Positions 7,702-16,444 are shown, counted from the first letter of the stretch. The stretch: 64,000 nucleotides of DNA from Paraburkholderia acidicola (GCF_002362315.1 NZ_MTZV01000006.1:1364001-1428000), one strand, 5' to 3'. The notes: a model not told the origin generated them from the letters alone. Made by a program: numbers and translations.

Positions 7702-9153
7702 TCACTGATCGAGCGCGAGCCACACCGTTTTCGGTTCGGTGAAATTGTCGATCGCGACATCGCCGTGCTCGCGCCCGAATCCCGAATCGCCAGAGCCGCC
7801 CCACGGCAGACGCACGTCGGTGTAGCCATAGGTATTGATCCACACCGTGCCCGCACGCAGTTCGCGCGCGACACGATGCACGCGGCCAATGTCGGCGCTC
7901 CACACACCCGCTGCGAGACTGTAGAGCGTGCCGTTAGCGATCCGCACCGCGTCGGCTTCGTCGTCGAAACGGATCACACTCGCTACCGGCCCGAAGATCT
8001 CTTCCTGAGAGATACGCATCTCGTGTTCGACGTTGGCGAACACGGTCGGCTGCACGAAGTAACCCTGCTTGCCGATGCGCGCGCCGCCCGCCACCAGCGA
8101 CGCCCCTTCACTACGGCCGATGTCGACGTAGTCGAGCACCGTCTTCATCTGCGCCGCCGACACGAGCGGCCCCATCGACGTTTCGCGCCGCGACGGATCG
8201 CCGACCTTGATCGCATTCGCACGCATGGCAAGCCGCTCGACGACCTCATCGTAGACGTCGCGCTGCGCAAGAATGCGCGAGCCTGCCGAACACACCTGGC
8301 CGGTATTGAAGAAGATGCCCGACGCGGCCGCACGCACCGCGTTGTCGAGGTTCGCATCGGCAAAAATCACGTTCGCCGACTTGCCGCCCAGTTCCAGGGT
8401 GACGCGCTTGAAGTTGCCGGCGGCTCCCTGCAGGATGCCGCGCCCAACCGAAGGCGAACCGGTGAACGTCACTTTGTCGACACCCGGGTGCGCCACGAGC
8501 GCATCGCCGACCACGCGCCCCTTGCCCGTCACGATGTTCAATACGCCCGGCGGCACACCGGCTTCGAGCGCCAGTTCACCGACGCGCAGCGCGCTAAGCG
8601 GTGTGATCTCCGCGGGCTTGACGATCAGCGTGCAACCGCAGGCAAGCGCCGGGGCAATCTTCCACATGCCGATCATCAACGGGAAATTCCACGGCACGAT
8701 GGCCGCAACTACGCCGACTGGTTCGCGCACCGTGTACGTCAGCGCATCGGGGCGTACCGGCACGACCTGCCCCGTGATCTTGTCGCACCAGCCCGCGTAG
8801 TACGTAAGCGTATCGATCGCGGCGGGCAGGTCCTGGCGCAGCACACCGGCAATTGGCTTACCGGCGTCGCGGCTTTCCAGCTCGGCCAGTTCGTCCTGAT
8901 GCGTGCGCATCAGGTCTGCGAGGCGATGGAGAATGCGGCCGCGCTCGGCGGCGCGCATGCCGTTCCACACCTTTAGCGCGGCGCGTGCAGCGAGTACTGC
9001 GGTATCGACATCGGCGGCGCTGCCCTGCGCGACTAGCGCGATGGTCTGTTCAGTCGCTGGGTCGATATCGACCGAATATTCCCCGGTGCCAGGCGGCAGC
9101 CGTTTGCCGTCGATCAGCAGATCGTGGCGCTTGAGATCGGTTTGCATGTTCAT
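7702..9153 (-). CDS. NAD(P)-dependent aldehyde dehydrogenase
   Basis: A 483-residue class-1-type aldehyde dehydrogenase of the usual family length. Visible are PWNFPLM (catalytic Asn156), LELGGKSANVIF (general base Glu254) and NTGQVCSAGSRI (nucleophile Cys288). The closest recognisable types are betaine-aldehyde or gamma-aminobutyraldehyde dehydrogenases, but specificity cannot be fixed. It is the last gene of an apparent operon running from the OFA transporter through a LysR gene, with a 50-bp gap before it. It probably oxidises an aldehyde linked to the substrate of that transporter. Confidence 0.85.
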   Translation of the reverse strand: MNMQTDLKRHDLLIDGKRLPPGTGEYSVDIDPATEQTIALVAQGSAADVDTAVLAARAALKVWNGMRAAERGRILHRLADLMRTHQDELAELESRDAGKPIAGVLRQDLPAAIDTLTYYAGWCDKITGQVVPVRPDALTYTVREPVGVVAAIVPWNFPLMIGMWKIAPALACGCTLIVKPAEITPLSALRVGELALEAGVPPGVLNIVTGKGRVVGDALVAHPGVDKVTFTGSPSVGRGILQGAAGNFKRVTLELGGKSANVIFADANLDNAVRAAASGIFFNTGQVCSAGSRILAQRDVYDEVVERLAMRANAIKVGDPSRRETSMGPLVSAAQMKTVLDYVDIGRSEGASLVAGGARIGKQGYFVQPTVFANVEHEMRISQEEIFGPVASVIRFDDEADAVRIANGTLYSLAAGVWSADIGRVHRVARELRAGTVWINTYGYTDVRLPWGGSGDSGFGREHGDVAIDNFTEPKTVWLALDQ

Positions 9154-9203
9154 CGTCGTGCCCGGTCATTGAAATTCTGAACGGCAGGCCTGTGAAACGT
9201 GCC

Positions 9204-10169
9204 TCAGGCCGTGCGCAGCGTTGCATCGTCGAGCGGGTTGTCCGCGCTCGTGTGATCGATGTCGGGGTCGGCGCGTCTTACCGGCTCGCTGCAGGCGGCA
9301 AACTGCGACCACACGGCCTCGGCATTCGGCCGCAGCGAGCGGTTGCGACGCCGCACCAGCATGGCGGTCAGCGTCGCCTCGGGAAGCAGCGGCCGCGCAA
9401 CGAGCGTCTGCGCGATCGCTGCGTGCGCGTCGACCGGCAGCACACCGACGCCGAGACCCCGTTCGACCATGCGCAACGCCGCGGCCGCGTGGGCCAGTTC
9501 CTGCACGGCACGCGGGCGCACGCCATGGGTCCGCAATGCGCTGTCCACCGCGACGCGAACGCCGGACCCGGCATCCAGCGTGATGAGCGGCAGATGATTC
9601 AGCGCTTCCCATTCGATCGATACGCGACGTGCCAACGGATGCGCGACAGGCAACACCGCGCGCAACGGCGTCGCGAACAGCGGCTGCACATGCAGCGTGT
9701 CGGGCCCCGGCAAGGTCATCGCGGAGATCACGCCGAAATCGGTCTCACCCTGCTCGACGCTTTCGATCACGGCGTCCTGCGACCAGTCCTTCACGGCCAC
9801 GACCAGTTCCGGAAACGCGGCTGCGCAACGCGCGAGCGCATCCGGCAACCAGCTCGACGACAGCACCGGGCAGCACGCGATCACGACCACACCGGTATGC
9901 CCTTCGTGCGCGGCGCGCTCTTCACGCAGGGTCAGCTCGATCTCGTCGAGTAGCCGGCCGATGCGTCGTTCGAGGCTCGCGCCGGCGCTCGTCAGTTCGA
10001 CCTGGCGGGTGGTTCGATCGAAGAGCCGCAGGTCGATGGCTTCTTCGAGTTCGCGCACGCAGCGGCTCACCGCCGACTGCGTCAAATCGAATTCGCGCGC
10101 CGCGCGGGTAAAACTCCGCTGACGCGCGACAGCGATGAAAACCCGCAACTGCTGCAGCGATACGTTCAT
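9204..10169 (-). CDS. LysR-family regulator within OFA-transporter operon
   Basis: A 321-residue LysR protein. The winged helix-turn-helix is at residues 1-60 (LQQLRVFIAVARQRSFTRAA, LTQSAVSRCVRELE), followed by the linker helix and effector domain. The start is at ATG 10169; the frame extends to 10199. It lies 33 bp downstream of the transporter gene and 50 bp upstream of the aldehyde dehydrogenase on the same strand. LysR genes are more often divergent from their targets, so this one sits unusually inside the operon it may control. A second LysR gene (11762) is divergent from the same operon, so the locus may have two layers of control. Confidence 0.88.
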   Translation of the reverse strand: MNVSLQQLRVFIAVARQRSFTRAAREFDLTQSAVSRCVRELEEAIDLRLFDRTTRQVELTSAGASLERRIGRLLDEIELTLREERAAHEGHTGVVVIACCPVLSSSWLPDALARCAAAFPELVVAVKDWSQDAVIESVEQGETDFGVISAMTLPGPDTLHVQPLFATPLRAVLPVAHPLARRVSIEWEALNHLPLITLDAGSGVRVAVDSALRTHGVRPRAVQELAHAAAALRMVERGLGVGVLPVDAHAAIAQTLVARPLLPEATLTAMLVRRRNRSLRPNAEAVWSQFAACSEPVRRADPDIDHTSADNPLDDATLRTA

Positions 10170-10202
10170 CGGATGACCTGTCGGGACTACGGCCGCCATT
10201 GA

Positions 10203-11546
10203 TTATTCACCGGTCTGCTCCGGCCAGTGGCTCAGGCGCGAAGGGTTCCCGGCGGCACTGACGACCGCGCCGACAACAGGCGGGTCGCTCGCTTCGATCA
10301 GCCGTGTGCGCATCGGCGCCAGGACGAATTTCGCGGCGACGCCCGCGGCGATCGTGATGACCGCCGATGCGATAAACACCGCACTCCATCCGCCGGTCGC
10401 TGACAGCACCGACGCGATCGGCACGAGCAGCGCTGCCGTGCCCTTCGCGGTGTACAGCGTGCCCGCGTTCGCTGCCGCATATTTGCTACCGAAAGTGTCC
10501 GCACAGGTCGCGGGGAAAATCGAGAAGATCTCGCCCCAGAACAGGAAGATCAGCGCGGCGAATGTCATGAACGCGTACGGGTTCGTGCCGAACTGCATCA
10601 TGCCGAGCAGCGCGAGCCCTTCGCCGATGAAGATCATGAACATCGTGTTCTCGCGACCGATCTTGTCGGAGATGAACCCGCACAGCGGCCGCGTGAAACC
10701 GTTGCAGATGTTGTCGATGGACAGCGTCATCGTGAGGAGCGGCAACGTCATGCCGAAGAGGCTCATCGGAATGCGGGCAAGGCCCCAGTCCTTCGCGATC
10801 GGGCCGATCTGCGCGGTCGCCATCAGGCCGCCTGCGGCGACACCGACAAACGATAGATAGAGCACCCAGAACACCGGTGTCTTGATCATCTGCCCGGGCG
10901 TGTAGTCGATCTTCGTCACCGCGAAGCGCTTCTTCACGGCCGACACCTTGCGCACTATGGGCTTTTTCAGCAGCAAGGCCAGCACGAAAATGCACACCCC
11001 TTGCAGAATGCCGAAGAAGAAGAACGTGTGTTCGTAACCGGAGCGCGTGATCATGTTGGCGATCGGAATGACGGTGACCGCGGCGCCTGCGCCGAAACCG
11101 GCCGCGGTCAGCCCCGCGGCGAGACCGCGCCGGTCGGGAAACCATTTCAACGCATTACCGACGCACGTGCCGTAGACCCCGCCCGCCCCAACCCCGGCAA
11201 TCACCGAAGCGGTGTACAGCTCGGCCAGCGACGTCGCCCTGGAATACATCACCCATGCGATACCGGCACACAGCGCGCCGAATGCGACGACCGGGCGCGG
11301 GCCAAATTTGTCGACGAGCCAGCCTTCCACGGGCACGAGCCACGTTTCGGTAAGGATGAACAGGGAGAACGCGAGCTGAATGGAGGCTTCGCCCCAGTGG
11401 TGCCGCGTGTTCATCGGTGTGACGAAGAGCGTCCATGCGTACTGCAGATTCGCCACGAGCGCCATGCACAACATGCCGATGACCAGTTGCGACCACCGGT
11501 TCGATAGAAATGCTGCAGCCGGGACCGGCTGAGTGTTCGCGTCCAT
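10203..11546 (-). CDS. OFA-family MFS transporter (oxalate/formate antiporter type)
   Basis: A 447-residue major facilitator protein with 12 predicted helices, of the oxalate:formate antiporter (OFA) family. Typical blocks are ANLQYAWTLFVTPM in helix 1, WLVDKFGPRPVVAFGALCAGI after helix 2, GVGAGGVYGTCVGNALKWFPDRRGLAAGL and GFISDKIGRENTMF. OxlT exchanges oxalate for formate across the inner membrane; related proteins carry other small carboxylates, so oxalate is likely, not proven. The ATG at 11546 has a GGAGA site. The promoter faces a divergent LysR gene and carries the element shared with two other units. An frc gene 3 kb away supports an oxalate link. Confidence 0.85.
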   Translation of the reverse strand: MDANTQPVPAAAFLSNRWSQLVIGMLCMALVANLQYAWTLFVTPMNTRHHWGEASIQLAFSLFILTETWLVPVEGWLVDKFGPRPVVAFGALCAGIAWVMYSRATSLAELYTASVIAGVGAGGVYGTCVGNALKWFPDRRGLAAGLTAAGFGAGAAVTVIPIANMITRSGYEHTFFFFGILQGVCIFVLALLLKKPIVRKVSAVKKRFAVTKIDYTPGQMIKTPVFWVLYLSFVGVAAGGLMATAQIGPIAKDWGLARIPMSLFGMTLPLLTMTLSIDNICNGFTRPLCGFISDKIGRENTMFMIFIGEGLALLGMMQFGTNPYAFMTFAALIFLFWGEIFSIFPATCADTFGSKYAAANAGTLYTAKGTAALLVPIASVLSATGGWSAVFIASAVITIAAGVAAKFVLAPMRTRLIEASDPPVVGAVVSAAGNPSRLSHWPEQTGE

Positions 11547-11679
11547 GCGTTGTCTCCGCTATGTATTCAGGGTTGCTGGCGTGATCGCCTTGTTTTTCGC
11601 ATCCCAACTTATAGTTGTGCCCGCCATCGGCGGCCCCGCTCCTTCAACCGCGCTTGAACCGCTACAAATTCATCGATTC

Positions 11680-11718
11680 ATCCTAGGGTCTATGCTGAAT
11701 TAACGATAATTAAAGTTT
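11680..11718 (-). promoter_or_regulatory. LysR-type promoter element, copy 2 (OFA operon / divergent LysR)
   Basis: Read on the minus strand, AAACTTTAATTATCGTTAAT (11718-11699) is followed 13 bases later by TAGGAT (11685-11680) within ACCCTAGGATGA. It contains TTAA-N6-TTAA dyad symmetry. It lies between the OFA transporter start (11546, minus) and the LysR start (11762, plus), the classical place for a LysR protein to bind and activate its divergent target. Confidence 0.65.
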
Positions 11719-11761
11719 GTTAGTATCAGGATTCACATCTGCTTATACATCGGGCATAACG

Positions 11762-12703
11762 ATGAGAAACGCGACGTTGCGCCAGCTGAAGGTGTTCGAG
11801 ACCGTGGCTCGTCATCTGAGCTTCTCGCGTGCCGCCGAAGAACTCCATCTCACGCAACCCGCCGTCTCCACCCAGGTGCGTCAGCTCGAAGAGCACGCAG
11901 GGCTGCCGCTCTTCGAGCAACTCGGCAAGAAGATCTACCTGACGCCCGCCGGGACCGAGATGCTGCATTACAGCCGCGCGATCATCCAGCAGTTCCACGA
12001 AGTGGACGAAGCGATGAGCCAGCTGAAGGGCATCTCCGGTGGCAAGCTGAATGTCGCGGTGATCAGCGCAGGCGACTATTTCTTTCCGCGTCTGCTCGCG
12101 GAATTCACGCGGCGCTACTCTGGTGTGGTGCTGAATCTCGCGGTGCACAACCGCGAAGAACTGCTGCATCAACTGGCAAGCAACCAGACCGACCTCGCGG
12201 TGATGGTGCGTCCGCCGCACGAAATGGATGCGATCAACGAATCGTTTGCGCCGCATCCGTATGTGATCGTCGCCGCGCCGAATCATCCGCTGGCGCACAA
12301 GCGCAACATCAAGATGAGCCAGCTCGCGAACGAAGCGTTCATCGTGCGCGAGCGCGGCTCGGACACGTGGAATTCGATGGAAGAAGGGTTTGCGGGCCGG
12401 CTCACCAACCTGAAGATCGCGATGGAGATCAAGAGCACCGAGACGATCAAGCAGGCGGTGATCGCCGGCATGGGCATCGCGTTTCTGTCCGCACATACTA
12501 TCAGCCTCGAACTGCAGGTGGGACACCTGGTCGTGCTCGATGTCGAAGGCTTCCCGGTGATGCTCAACTGGTATGTCGTACACCGGAAAAACAAGCGGCT
12601 GCCGCCGGTCGCCGTTGCGTTCAAGCGCTTCCTGATGGAGGAAGGAGCGAAGCTGATCGAACAGATCACGAGCGTGAAGTCGCTGAGCGAGCATAAGCAA
12701 TAG
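11762..12703 (+). CDS. LysR-family regulator (CbbR/YeiE-like), probable local regulon controller
   Basis: A 313-residue LysR protein. The helix-turn-helix is MRNATLRQLKVFETVARHLS with LTQPAVSTQVRQLEEHAG; the effector domain is of CbbR/YeiE type, with GKLNVAVISAGDYFFPRLLAEF at the first strand and AGMGIAFLSAHTI near the end. The start is ATG 11762; a longer frame to 11717 would run through the promoter. It is divergent from the OFA operon and followed on the same strand by the 100-residue orphan gene. The shared element at 11699, 12721 and 6513 is the best candidate binding site. Confidence 0.88.
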   Translation: MRNATLRQLKVFETVARHLSFSRAAEELHLTQPAVSTQVRQLEEHAGLPLFEQLGKKIYLTPAGTEMLHYSRAIIQQFHEVDEAMSQLKGISGGKLNVAVISAGDYFFPRLLAEFTRRYSGVVLNLAVHNREELLHQLASNQTDLAVMVRPPHEMDAINESFAPHPYVIVAAPNHPLAHKRNIKMSQLANEAFIVRERGSDTWNSMEEGFAGRLTNLKIAMEIKSTETIKQAVIAGMGIAFLSAHTISLELQVGHLVVLDVEGFPVMLNWYVVHRKNKRLPPVAVAFKRFLMEEGAKLIEQITSVKSLSEHKQ

Positions 12704-12720
12704 GTTATGAAATTCCAATA

Positions 12721-12759
12721 AAACTTTAACTATTGCAAATCCATCGCGGACCCTATGCT
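12721..12759 (+). promoter_or_regulatory. LysR-type promoter element, copy 3 (upstream of 100-aa protein)
   Basis: AAACTTTAACTATTGCAAAT at 12721-12740 is followed by TATGCT at 12754-12759 inside ACCCTATGCTGGA. Offset and flanks match copy 1 (CCCCTATTCTGCA). It gives the small downstream gene its own promoter separate from the LysR gene. Confidence 0.6.
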
Positions 12760-12799
12760 GGAGTCGAGTTCAATCACTCGTCCACAGAGGAGTCCGACC

Positions 12800-13102
12800 A
12801 TGAATCACGCTTCGATGGTGTCTCATGTCACCACGCGTACCGCTCGCGTTAGCGCGGACAGTCCCGACGATGCGCATCTCAGCGCCTACAACGCCGCGTT
12901 CAGCGACCTCGGTCTGCGCTTTCGCTGGGACCTTGGTACGCTCGATGCGCTCAACGAATTCGCTAGCGAAACGGCGCGTATTACGGCTTATATCGAACGG
13001 TTTCATGCGCATCTTCATAAGGCGTATGACGCCGATTTCCTGGCGCAGCTGATTCTGCAGAAAAAGGCCCAGTACTACCGCGAGTTCGTCTCCGGCTTCT
13101 GA
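12800..13102 (+). CDS. conserved-looking 100-residue protein of unknown function
   Basis: No family recognised. The ATG at 12800 has a strong AGAGGAG ribosome-binding site 8 bases upstream, and a promoter element shared with the OFA operon precedes it, so it is surely expressed. The protein is soluble and mainly helical, with no signal peptide or cysteine. The central part (LSAYNAAFSDLGLRFRWD) and the C-terminus (FLAQLILQKKAQYYREFVSG) look like a compact small domain. Its place in the regulon suggests an accessory or regulatory role in the same metabolism as the transporter and aldehyde dehydrogenase. Confidence 0.65.
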   Translation: MNHASMVSHVTTRTARVSADSPDDAHLSAYNAAFSDLGLRFRWDLGTLDALNEFASETARITAYIERFHAHLHKAYDADFLAQLILQKKAQYYREFVSGF

Positions 13103-13237
13103 GCGTCTGCTTATCCGCTCGTCCGCTTGCCTGCGGCGCCCGCTGTTGCACCCTGTGCGGGCGTCGGTTTTTCTGCGCTTTTTCCTGCGCGATTTCTCCC
13201 GCTTCAATCAGCGCCGCATCGCGCGATAGCGTTGCCG

Positions 13238-13849
13238 CTAACGATCGCGACGCGTCGCTTCGCCCCGGCAGACACTGCGCTGGGTCGCGCTGTTTGCAGC
13301 GGCGTCCAGTTTCCACGGTTGCATACAGCCGTCGCCGGCGCGCGCATGGGCGTCGACGTCACGCCACTCGAAGCGCAGGCGCAACTGCGCGTGCTGACCG
13401 GCTGACGGGCATCGCAGATGAGCACGCGTCGCCAACGCGCGGGCCACTGCCACCCGATGCGCACCCAGCGCAGCGGCAAGCGCGCTCATCGCAAGCAGCG
13501 CGGCCAGCGCAGGCATCTGGGTCGGTGCGGTGGCGAATCCATAAGCGAGCCACACGCACAATGCGAGCGCGGCGAAATCGACAAGACCGTCACCGGGCCT
13601 GGCGATCGCGTGTGTATCAAACGTGCCGCGCAGTTTGCAAAAAGCAACGACCGAGGCCGCCAGCAACAGCGCGCCGATGAAGATTGCCGTACAGACCGCG
13701 GCGCGCTGCAGCGTAGGCGCCGGTGCTTGCGCGAAGTAGCGCGCAAAACCGGCCGCCATCGCAGCGAGCCCCGCCGAGCCGCCGAATAACGCCACGGTCC
13801 GCGACCGGCGCATCAGCGTGTCCGCGCTACGTGCCATGGTTCGGCGCAT
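13238..13849 (-). CDS. hypothetical membrane protein, possible frameshift near 3' end
   Basis: No family recognised. About four hydrophobic segments (residues about 19-39, 50-70, 88-106 and 113-131) suggest an inner-membrane protein. The ATG at 13849 directly follows the stop codon of the FAH-family gene (TGA-ATG), indicating translational coupling in the frc operon; a second ATG at 13837 is also possible. The C-terminal 70 residues are very basic and low in hydrophobics, and another frame (13204-13479, same strand) overlaps them, so a frameshift or a shorter true gene is possible. Confidence 0.45.
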   Translation of the reverse strand: MRRTMARSADTLMRRSRTVALFGGSAGLAAMAAGFARYFAQAPAPTLQRAAVCTAIFIGALLLAASVVAFCKLRGTFDTHAIARPGDGLVDFAALALCVWLAYGFATAPTQMPALAALLAMSALAAALGAHRVAVARALATRAHLRCPSAGQHAQLRLRFEWRDVDAHARAGDGCMQPWKLDAAANSATQRSVCRGEATRRDR

Positions 13850-14662
13850 TCAGGCCGGCACCGCGGCCGCGTTTGCCGCGGCGACATCCTGCCCGCTCAC
13901 GGCGAGCACATTGCTCAACGTCCCGATTCCTTCAATCGATACCGTCACCGTCGCCCCGTCCCTGATCGAGCCGACACCGAGCGACGTACCGCAGGCGATC
14001 ACATCGCCCGGTTCGAGCGTCAGGTCCTGCGAGATCAGACTCACCTGCTCGGCGGGCGTGAACACCATGTCCGCGAGCGGATAGTTCTGCCGCTCGACGC
14101 CGTCGAGCGTCGTCACCACGCGCGCGTCGCGCCACGCGAAACCGGACACGATCGCGGGACCCATGCAGCAGAACGTATCGAAGCCCTTCGCGCGACACCA
14201 CTGCGGAAAATGCGGGTTCTCGTTGAGGAGATCGGCGGCGGTGACGTCGTTGACGATCGTGTAGCCGAAGATCGCGGCCGCGGCTTCGTCAACGGTCGCA
14301 TCGCGACAACGCCGCCCGATCACGATGCCCAACTCGCCCTCATAGGCGATCTTTCCGGCGTAGTGCGCGGGCCGACGAATCGCTTCGCCGGAACCGATCA
14401 CCGAGCCTGGCGGCTTCAGCAGAAAGAGCGGGTGTGACGGCACCGGCTTGTCGAGCTTCGCGGCCAGCGCGTGAAAGTTGTTCCATAGCGCGACGACCTT
14501 GCCTGGGGCGCATGGCGCCAGCGGAGTCAGCGTGCGCAGCGATAGCACGGCACCGGTCGGCACCGGCTGATCGAGGCTGTCGTACTCGTGCAGATAACCA
14601 TTCTCGACGCGACCGAACACGACACCGCCATCGCTCGACATGAAACGCATCCATGTATCCAC
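13850..14662 (-). CDS. fumarylacetoacetate hydrolase (FAH) family protein
   Basis: A 270-residue cytoplasmic enzyme of the FAH/2-oxo acid hydrolase-decarboxylase superfamily, which cleaves or decarboxylates beta-diketo or 2-oxo acids with a divalent metal. GTG 14662 is the start because AAGGAG lies six bases upstream. Seen are the N-terminal cap, LFLLKPPGSVIGSGEAI, YEGELGIVIGRRC (the E-x-E metal ligands) and the IFGYTIVNDVTAADL block. Family relatives include HpcE and ureidoglycolate lyase-like enzymes; the substrate here is unknown. It lies 25 bp downstream of frc, an uncommon partner for oxalate metabolism. Confidence 0.82.
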   Translation of the reverse strand: MDTWMRFMSSDGGVVFGRVENGYLHEYDSLDQPVPTGAVLSLRTLTPLAPCAPGKVVALWNNFHALAAKLDKPVPSHPLFLLKPPGSVIGSGEAIRRPAHYAGKIAYEGELGIVIGRRCRDATVDEAAAAIFGYTIVNDVTAADLLNENPHFPQWCRAKGFDTFCCMGPAIVSGFAWRDARVVTTLDGVERQNYPLADMVFTPAEQVSLISQDLTLEPGDVIACGTSLGVGSIRDGATVTVSIEGIGTLSNVLAVSGQDVAAANAAAVPA

Positions 14663-14687
14663 AGCATTCTCCTTGCGGCGTGGCCGC

Positions 14688-15935
14688 TCAAATCGCACCG
14701 GCCGCGCGCAATGCGCCGATCTGTTCCGTCGAATAGCCGAGTTCGGCCATCACCTCATCCGTGTGTTCGCCGAGCAACGGTGAACGTTTCACGTCGGTTG
14801 GACTGTCGGACAGCTTGATCGGATTACCGACCGTCAGATATTTGCCGCGCACCGGATGATCGACCTCGACGATCGTGCCGGTCTTGCGCAGCGAAGGGTC
14901 TTCGGCGATCTCCTTCATCGACAGGATCGGACCGCACGGAATGTCGTACCGGTTGAGGATGTCCATCGCCTCGAACTTGGTCTTCGTCATCGTCCAGCGT
15001 TCGATCTCGGCGAAGATGTCCTTCAGATGCGGCAGACGCGCGGCAGGCGTCGCGTAGTCGGGATCGGTGGCCCATTCCTCCCTGCCGATCACGTTGCAGA
15101 TCTTTGCCCACACCGGGGCTTGCGTGATGAAGTAGATGTAGGCATTCGGATCGGCTTCCCAGCCCTTGCACTTCAGGATCCAGCCGGGCTGACCGCCGCC
15201 CGAGGCATTGCCCGCGCGCGGCACCGCTTCGCCGAAGGTGCCGTTCGGATATTGCGGGTACTCCTTCATCACACCGGTGCGTTCGAGCCGCTGCTGATCG
15301 CGCAACTTCACGCGGCACAGGTTCAGCACACCGTCCTGCATCGCCGCGAGCACCTTCTGCCCACGCCCGGTCTGCACCCGCTGATACAGCGCGGTGACGA
15401 TGCCGAGCGCGAGATGCAGGCCCGTACCGCTGTCGCCGATCTGCGCGCCGGTGACGACTGGCGGGCCGTCGTCGAAACCGGTCGTCGAGGCCGCACCGCC
15501 CGCGCATTGCGCAACGTTCTCGTAGACCTTGCAGTCCTCGTACGGACCGGGACCGAAGCCCTTCACCGAGGCCACGATCATGCGCGGGTTCAGTTCCTGA
15601 ATGCGCTCCCAGGTGAAGCCCATCCGGTCGAGCGCGCCCGGCGCGAAGTTCTCGACCAGCACGTCGCATTTCTGGATCAGCGTTTCGAGCACCTGCTTGC
15701 CTTCGGGGTTCTTCGTATCGATCGTTACCGAACGCTTGTTGTGATTGAGCATCGTGAAGTACAGGCTGTCCGCGTCGGGGATGTCGCGCAACTGTTCGCG
15801 CGTGATATCGCCCGCACCGGCCCGCTCCACCTTGATCACGTCGGCGCCGAACCACGCCAGCAATTGCGTGCAGGTCGGGCCTGATTGCACATGCGTGAAA
15901 TCGAGAATGCGCACACCGTCGAGTGCTTTGCTCAT
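14688..15935 (-). CDS. frc: formyl-CoA:oxalate CoA-transferase (class III, CaiB/BaiF)
   Basis: A 415-residue class III CoA-transferase that moves CoA from formyl-CoA (or another donor) to oxalate. It follows the Oxalobacter Frc sequence, as I remember it, closely: LDFTHVQSGPTCTQ near the N-terminus, ENFAPGALDRMGF, KVYENVAQCAGGAASTTGF, QIGDSGTGLH with the catalytic Asp168, and the glycine loop ASGGGQPGW that closes over the active site. It lacks a short insertion before that loop, which accounts for the shorter length. The start has an AGGAG site. Oxalyl-CoA decarboxylase, the usual partner, is not in the window. Confidence 0.85.
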   Translation of the reverse strand: MSKALDGVRILDFTHVQSGPTCTQLLAWFGADVIKVERAGAGDITREQLRDIPDADSLYFTMLNHNKRSVTIDTKNPEGKQVLETLIQKCDVLVENFAPGALDRMGFTWERIQELNPRMIVASVKGFGPGPYEDCKVYENVAQCAGGAASTTGFDDGPPVVTGAQIGDSGTGLHLALGIVTALYQRVQTGRGQKVLAAMQDGVLNLCRVKLRDQQRLERTGVMKEYPQYPNGTFGEAVPRAGNASGGGQPGWILKCKGWEADPNAYIYFITQAPVWAKICNVIGREEWATDPDYATPAARLPHLKDIFAEIERWTMTKTKFEAMDILNRYDIPCGPILSMKEIAEDPSLRKTGTIVEVDHPVRGKYLTVGNPIKLSDSPTDVKRSPLLGEHTDEVMAELGYSTEQIGALRAAGAI

Positions 15936-16038
15936 GTCGTCTCCTGGACAATCGGTTGAATCACGGTTGTTGACGGACGTCCCACCTCGGGGACGTCCCG
16001 TCGCACGGGCGTCTGGCCTGCCCGAGGTAATACGGAAT

Positions 16039-16050
16039 GTGATATATCAC
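16039..16050. promoter_or_regulatory. probable GntR operator 1 (frc promoter)
   Basis: GTGATATATCAC is a perfect 12-bp palindrome about 104 bp upstream of the frc start. The core TGATATATCA recurs at 16199-16208. The nearest regulator is the FCD-type GntR protein encoded just upstream on the same strand. Confidence 0.55.
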
Positions 16051-16198
16051 TTGCGTTCAGGCTCGATCTCAGCAACCCGATGTGTCGTTGCAGCTGCCGT
16101 CTCTGCCCGTCCTGTCTGGGTTCTGGTGGTGAATCACTAACTGCCGACGACCTGCAACCAAGGGGAAATACCCGGCGTCTTTTCGTATTTGGCATAGT

Positions 16199-16208
16199 TG
16201 ATATATCA
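16199..16208. promoter_or_regulatory. probable GntR operator 2
   Basis: TGATATATCA, identical to the core of the palindrome at 16039-16050, 160 bp further upstream of frc. Two sites at this distance could support looping. A degenerate relative (TAGTATATCA) lies near 17445-17455, in front of the GntR unit. Confidence 0.5.
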
Positions 16209-16359
16209 CATACCACATTTCAATCTGCGTCAAGTACAGGCTTTCCCGCATGGCGGGGCGCCGATTGGCTGGGTGAGAAAAGACTGGATACGAGCGAATG
16301 CCGAGGGAAGAACGACTGGAGGACTACGGCGTCGAAGCGACGAACGGTCGCGCCACGCA

Positions 16360-16394
16360 AAGAAAAAGGCCGACGGTAACTTGCCGTCGGCCTT
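16360..16394 (-). terminator. rho-independent terminator of GntR gene
   Basis: On the minus strand AAGGCCGACGG, a seven-base loop and CCGTCGGCCTT form an 11-bp stem, followed directly by a T-rich tract (TTTCTTT). It lies 50 bp after the stop codon of the GntR gene and separates it from frc. Confidence 0.85.
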
Positions 16395-16444
16395 CTGTTC
16401 TGATTCGCTGGGACATCCTGCACGGCGCACAGGCCGCTGGTTCT

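Larger units (their letters stand above)
15936..16444. other. 509-bp intergenic region upstream of frc
   Basis: This gene-free stretch holds the frc promoter region, two TGATATATCA palindromes (16039-16050 and 16199-16208), and the terminator of the upstream GntR gene (16360-16394). I see no convincing coding frame; the short frames here lack ribosome-binding sites and overlap the stem-loop. Confidence 0.7.

Noticed and set aside
14856..15884. 342-codon plus-strand frame opposite frc
   Set aside because: Frc on the minus strand is certain and this frame has antisense composition with no motif.
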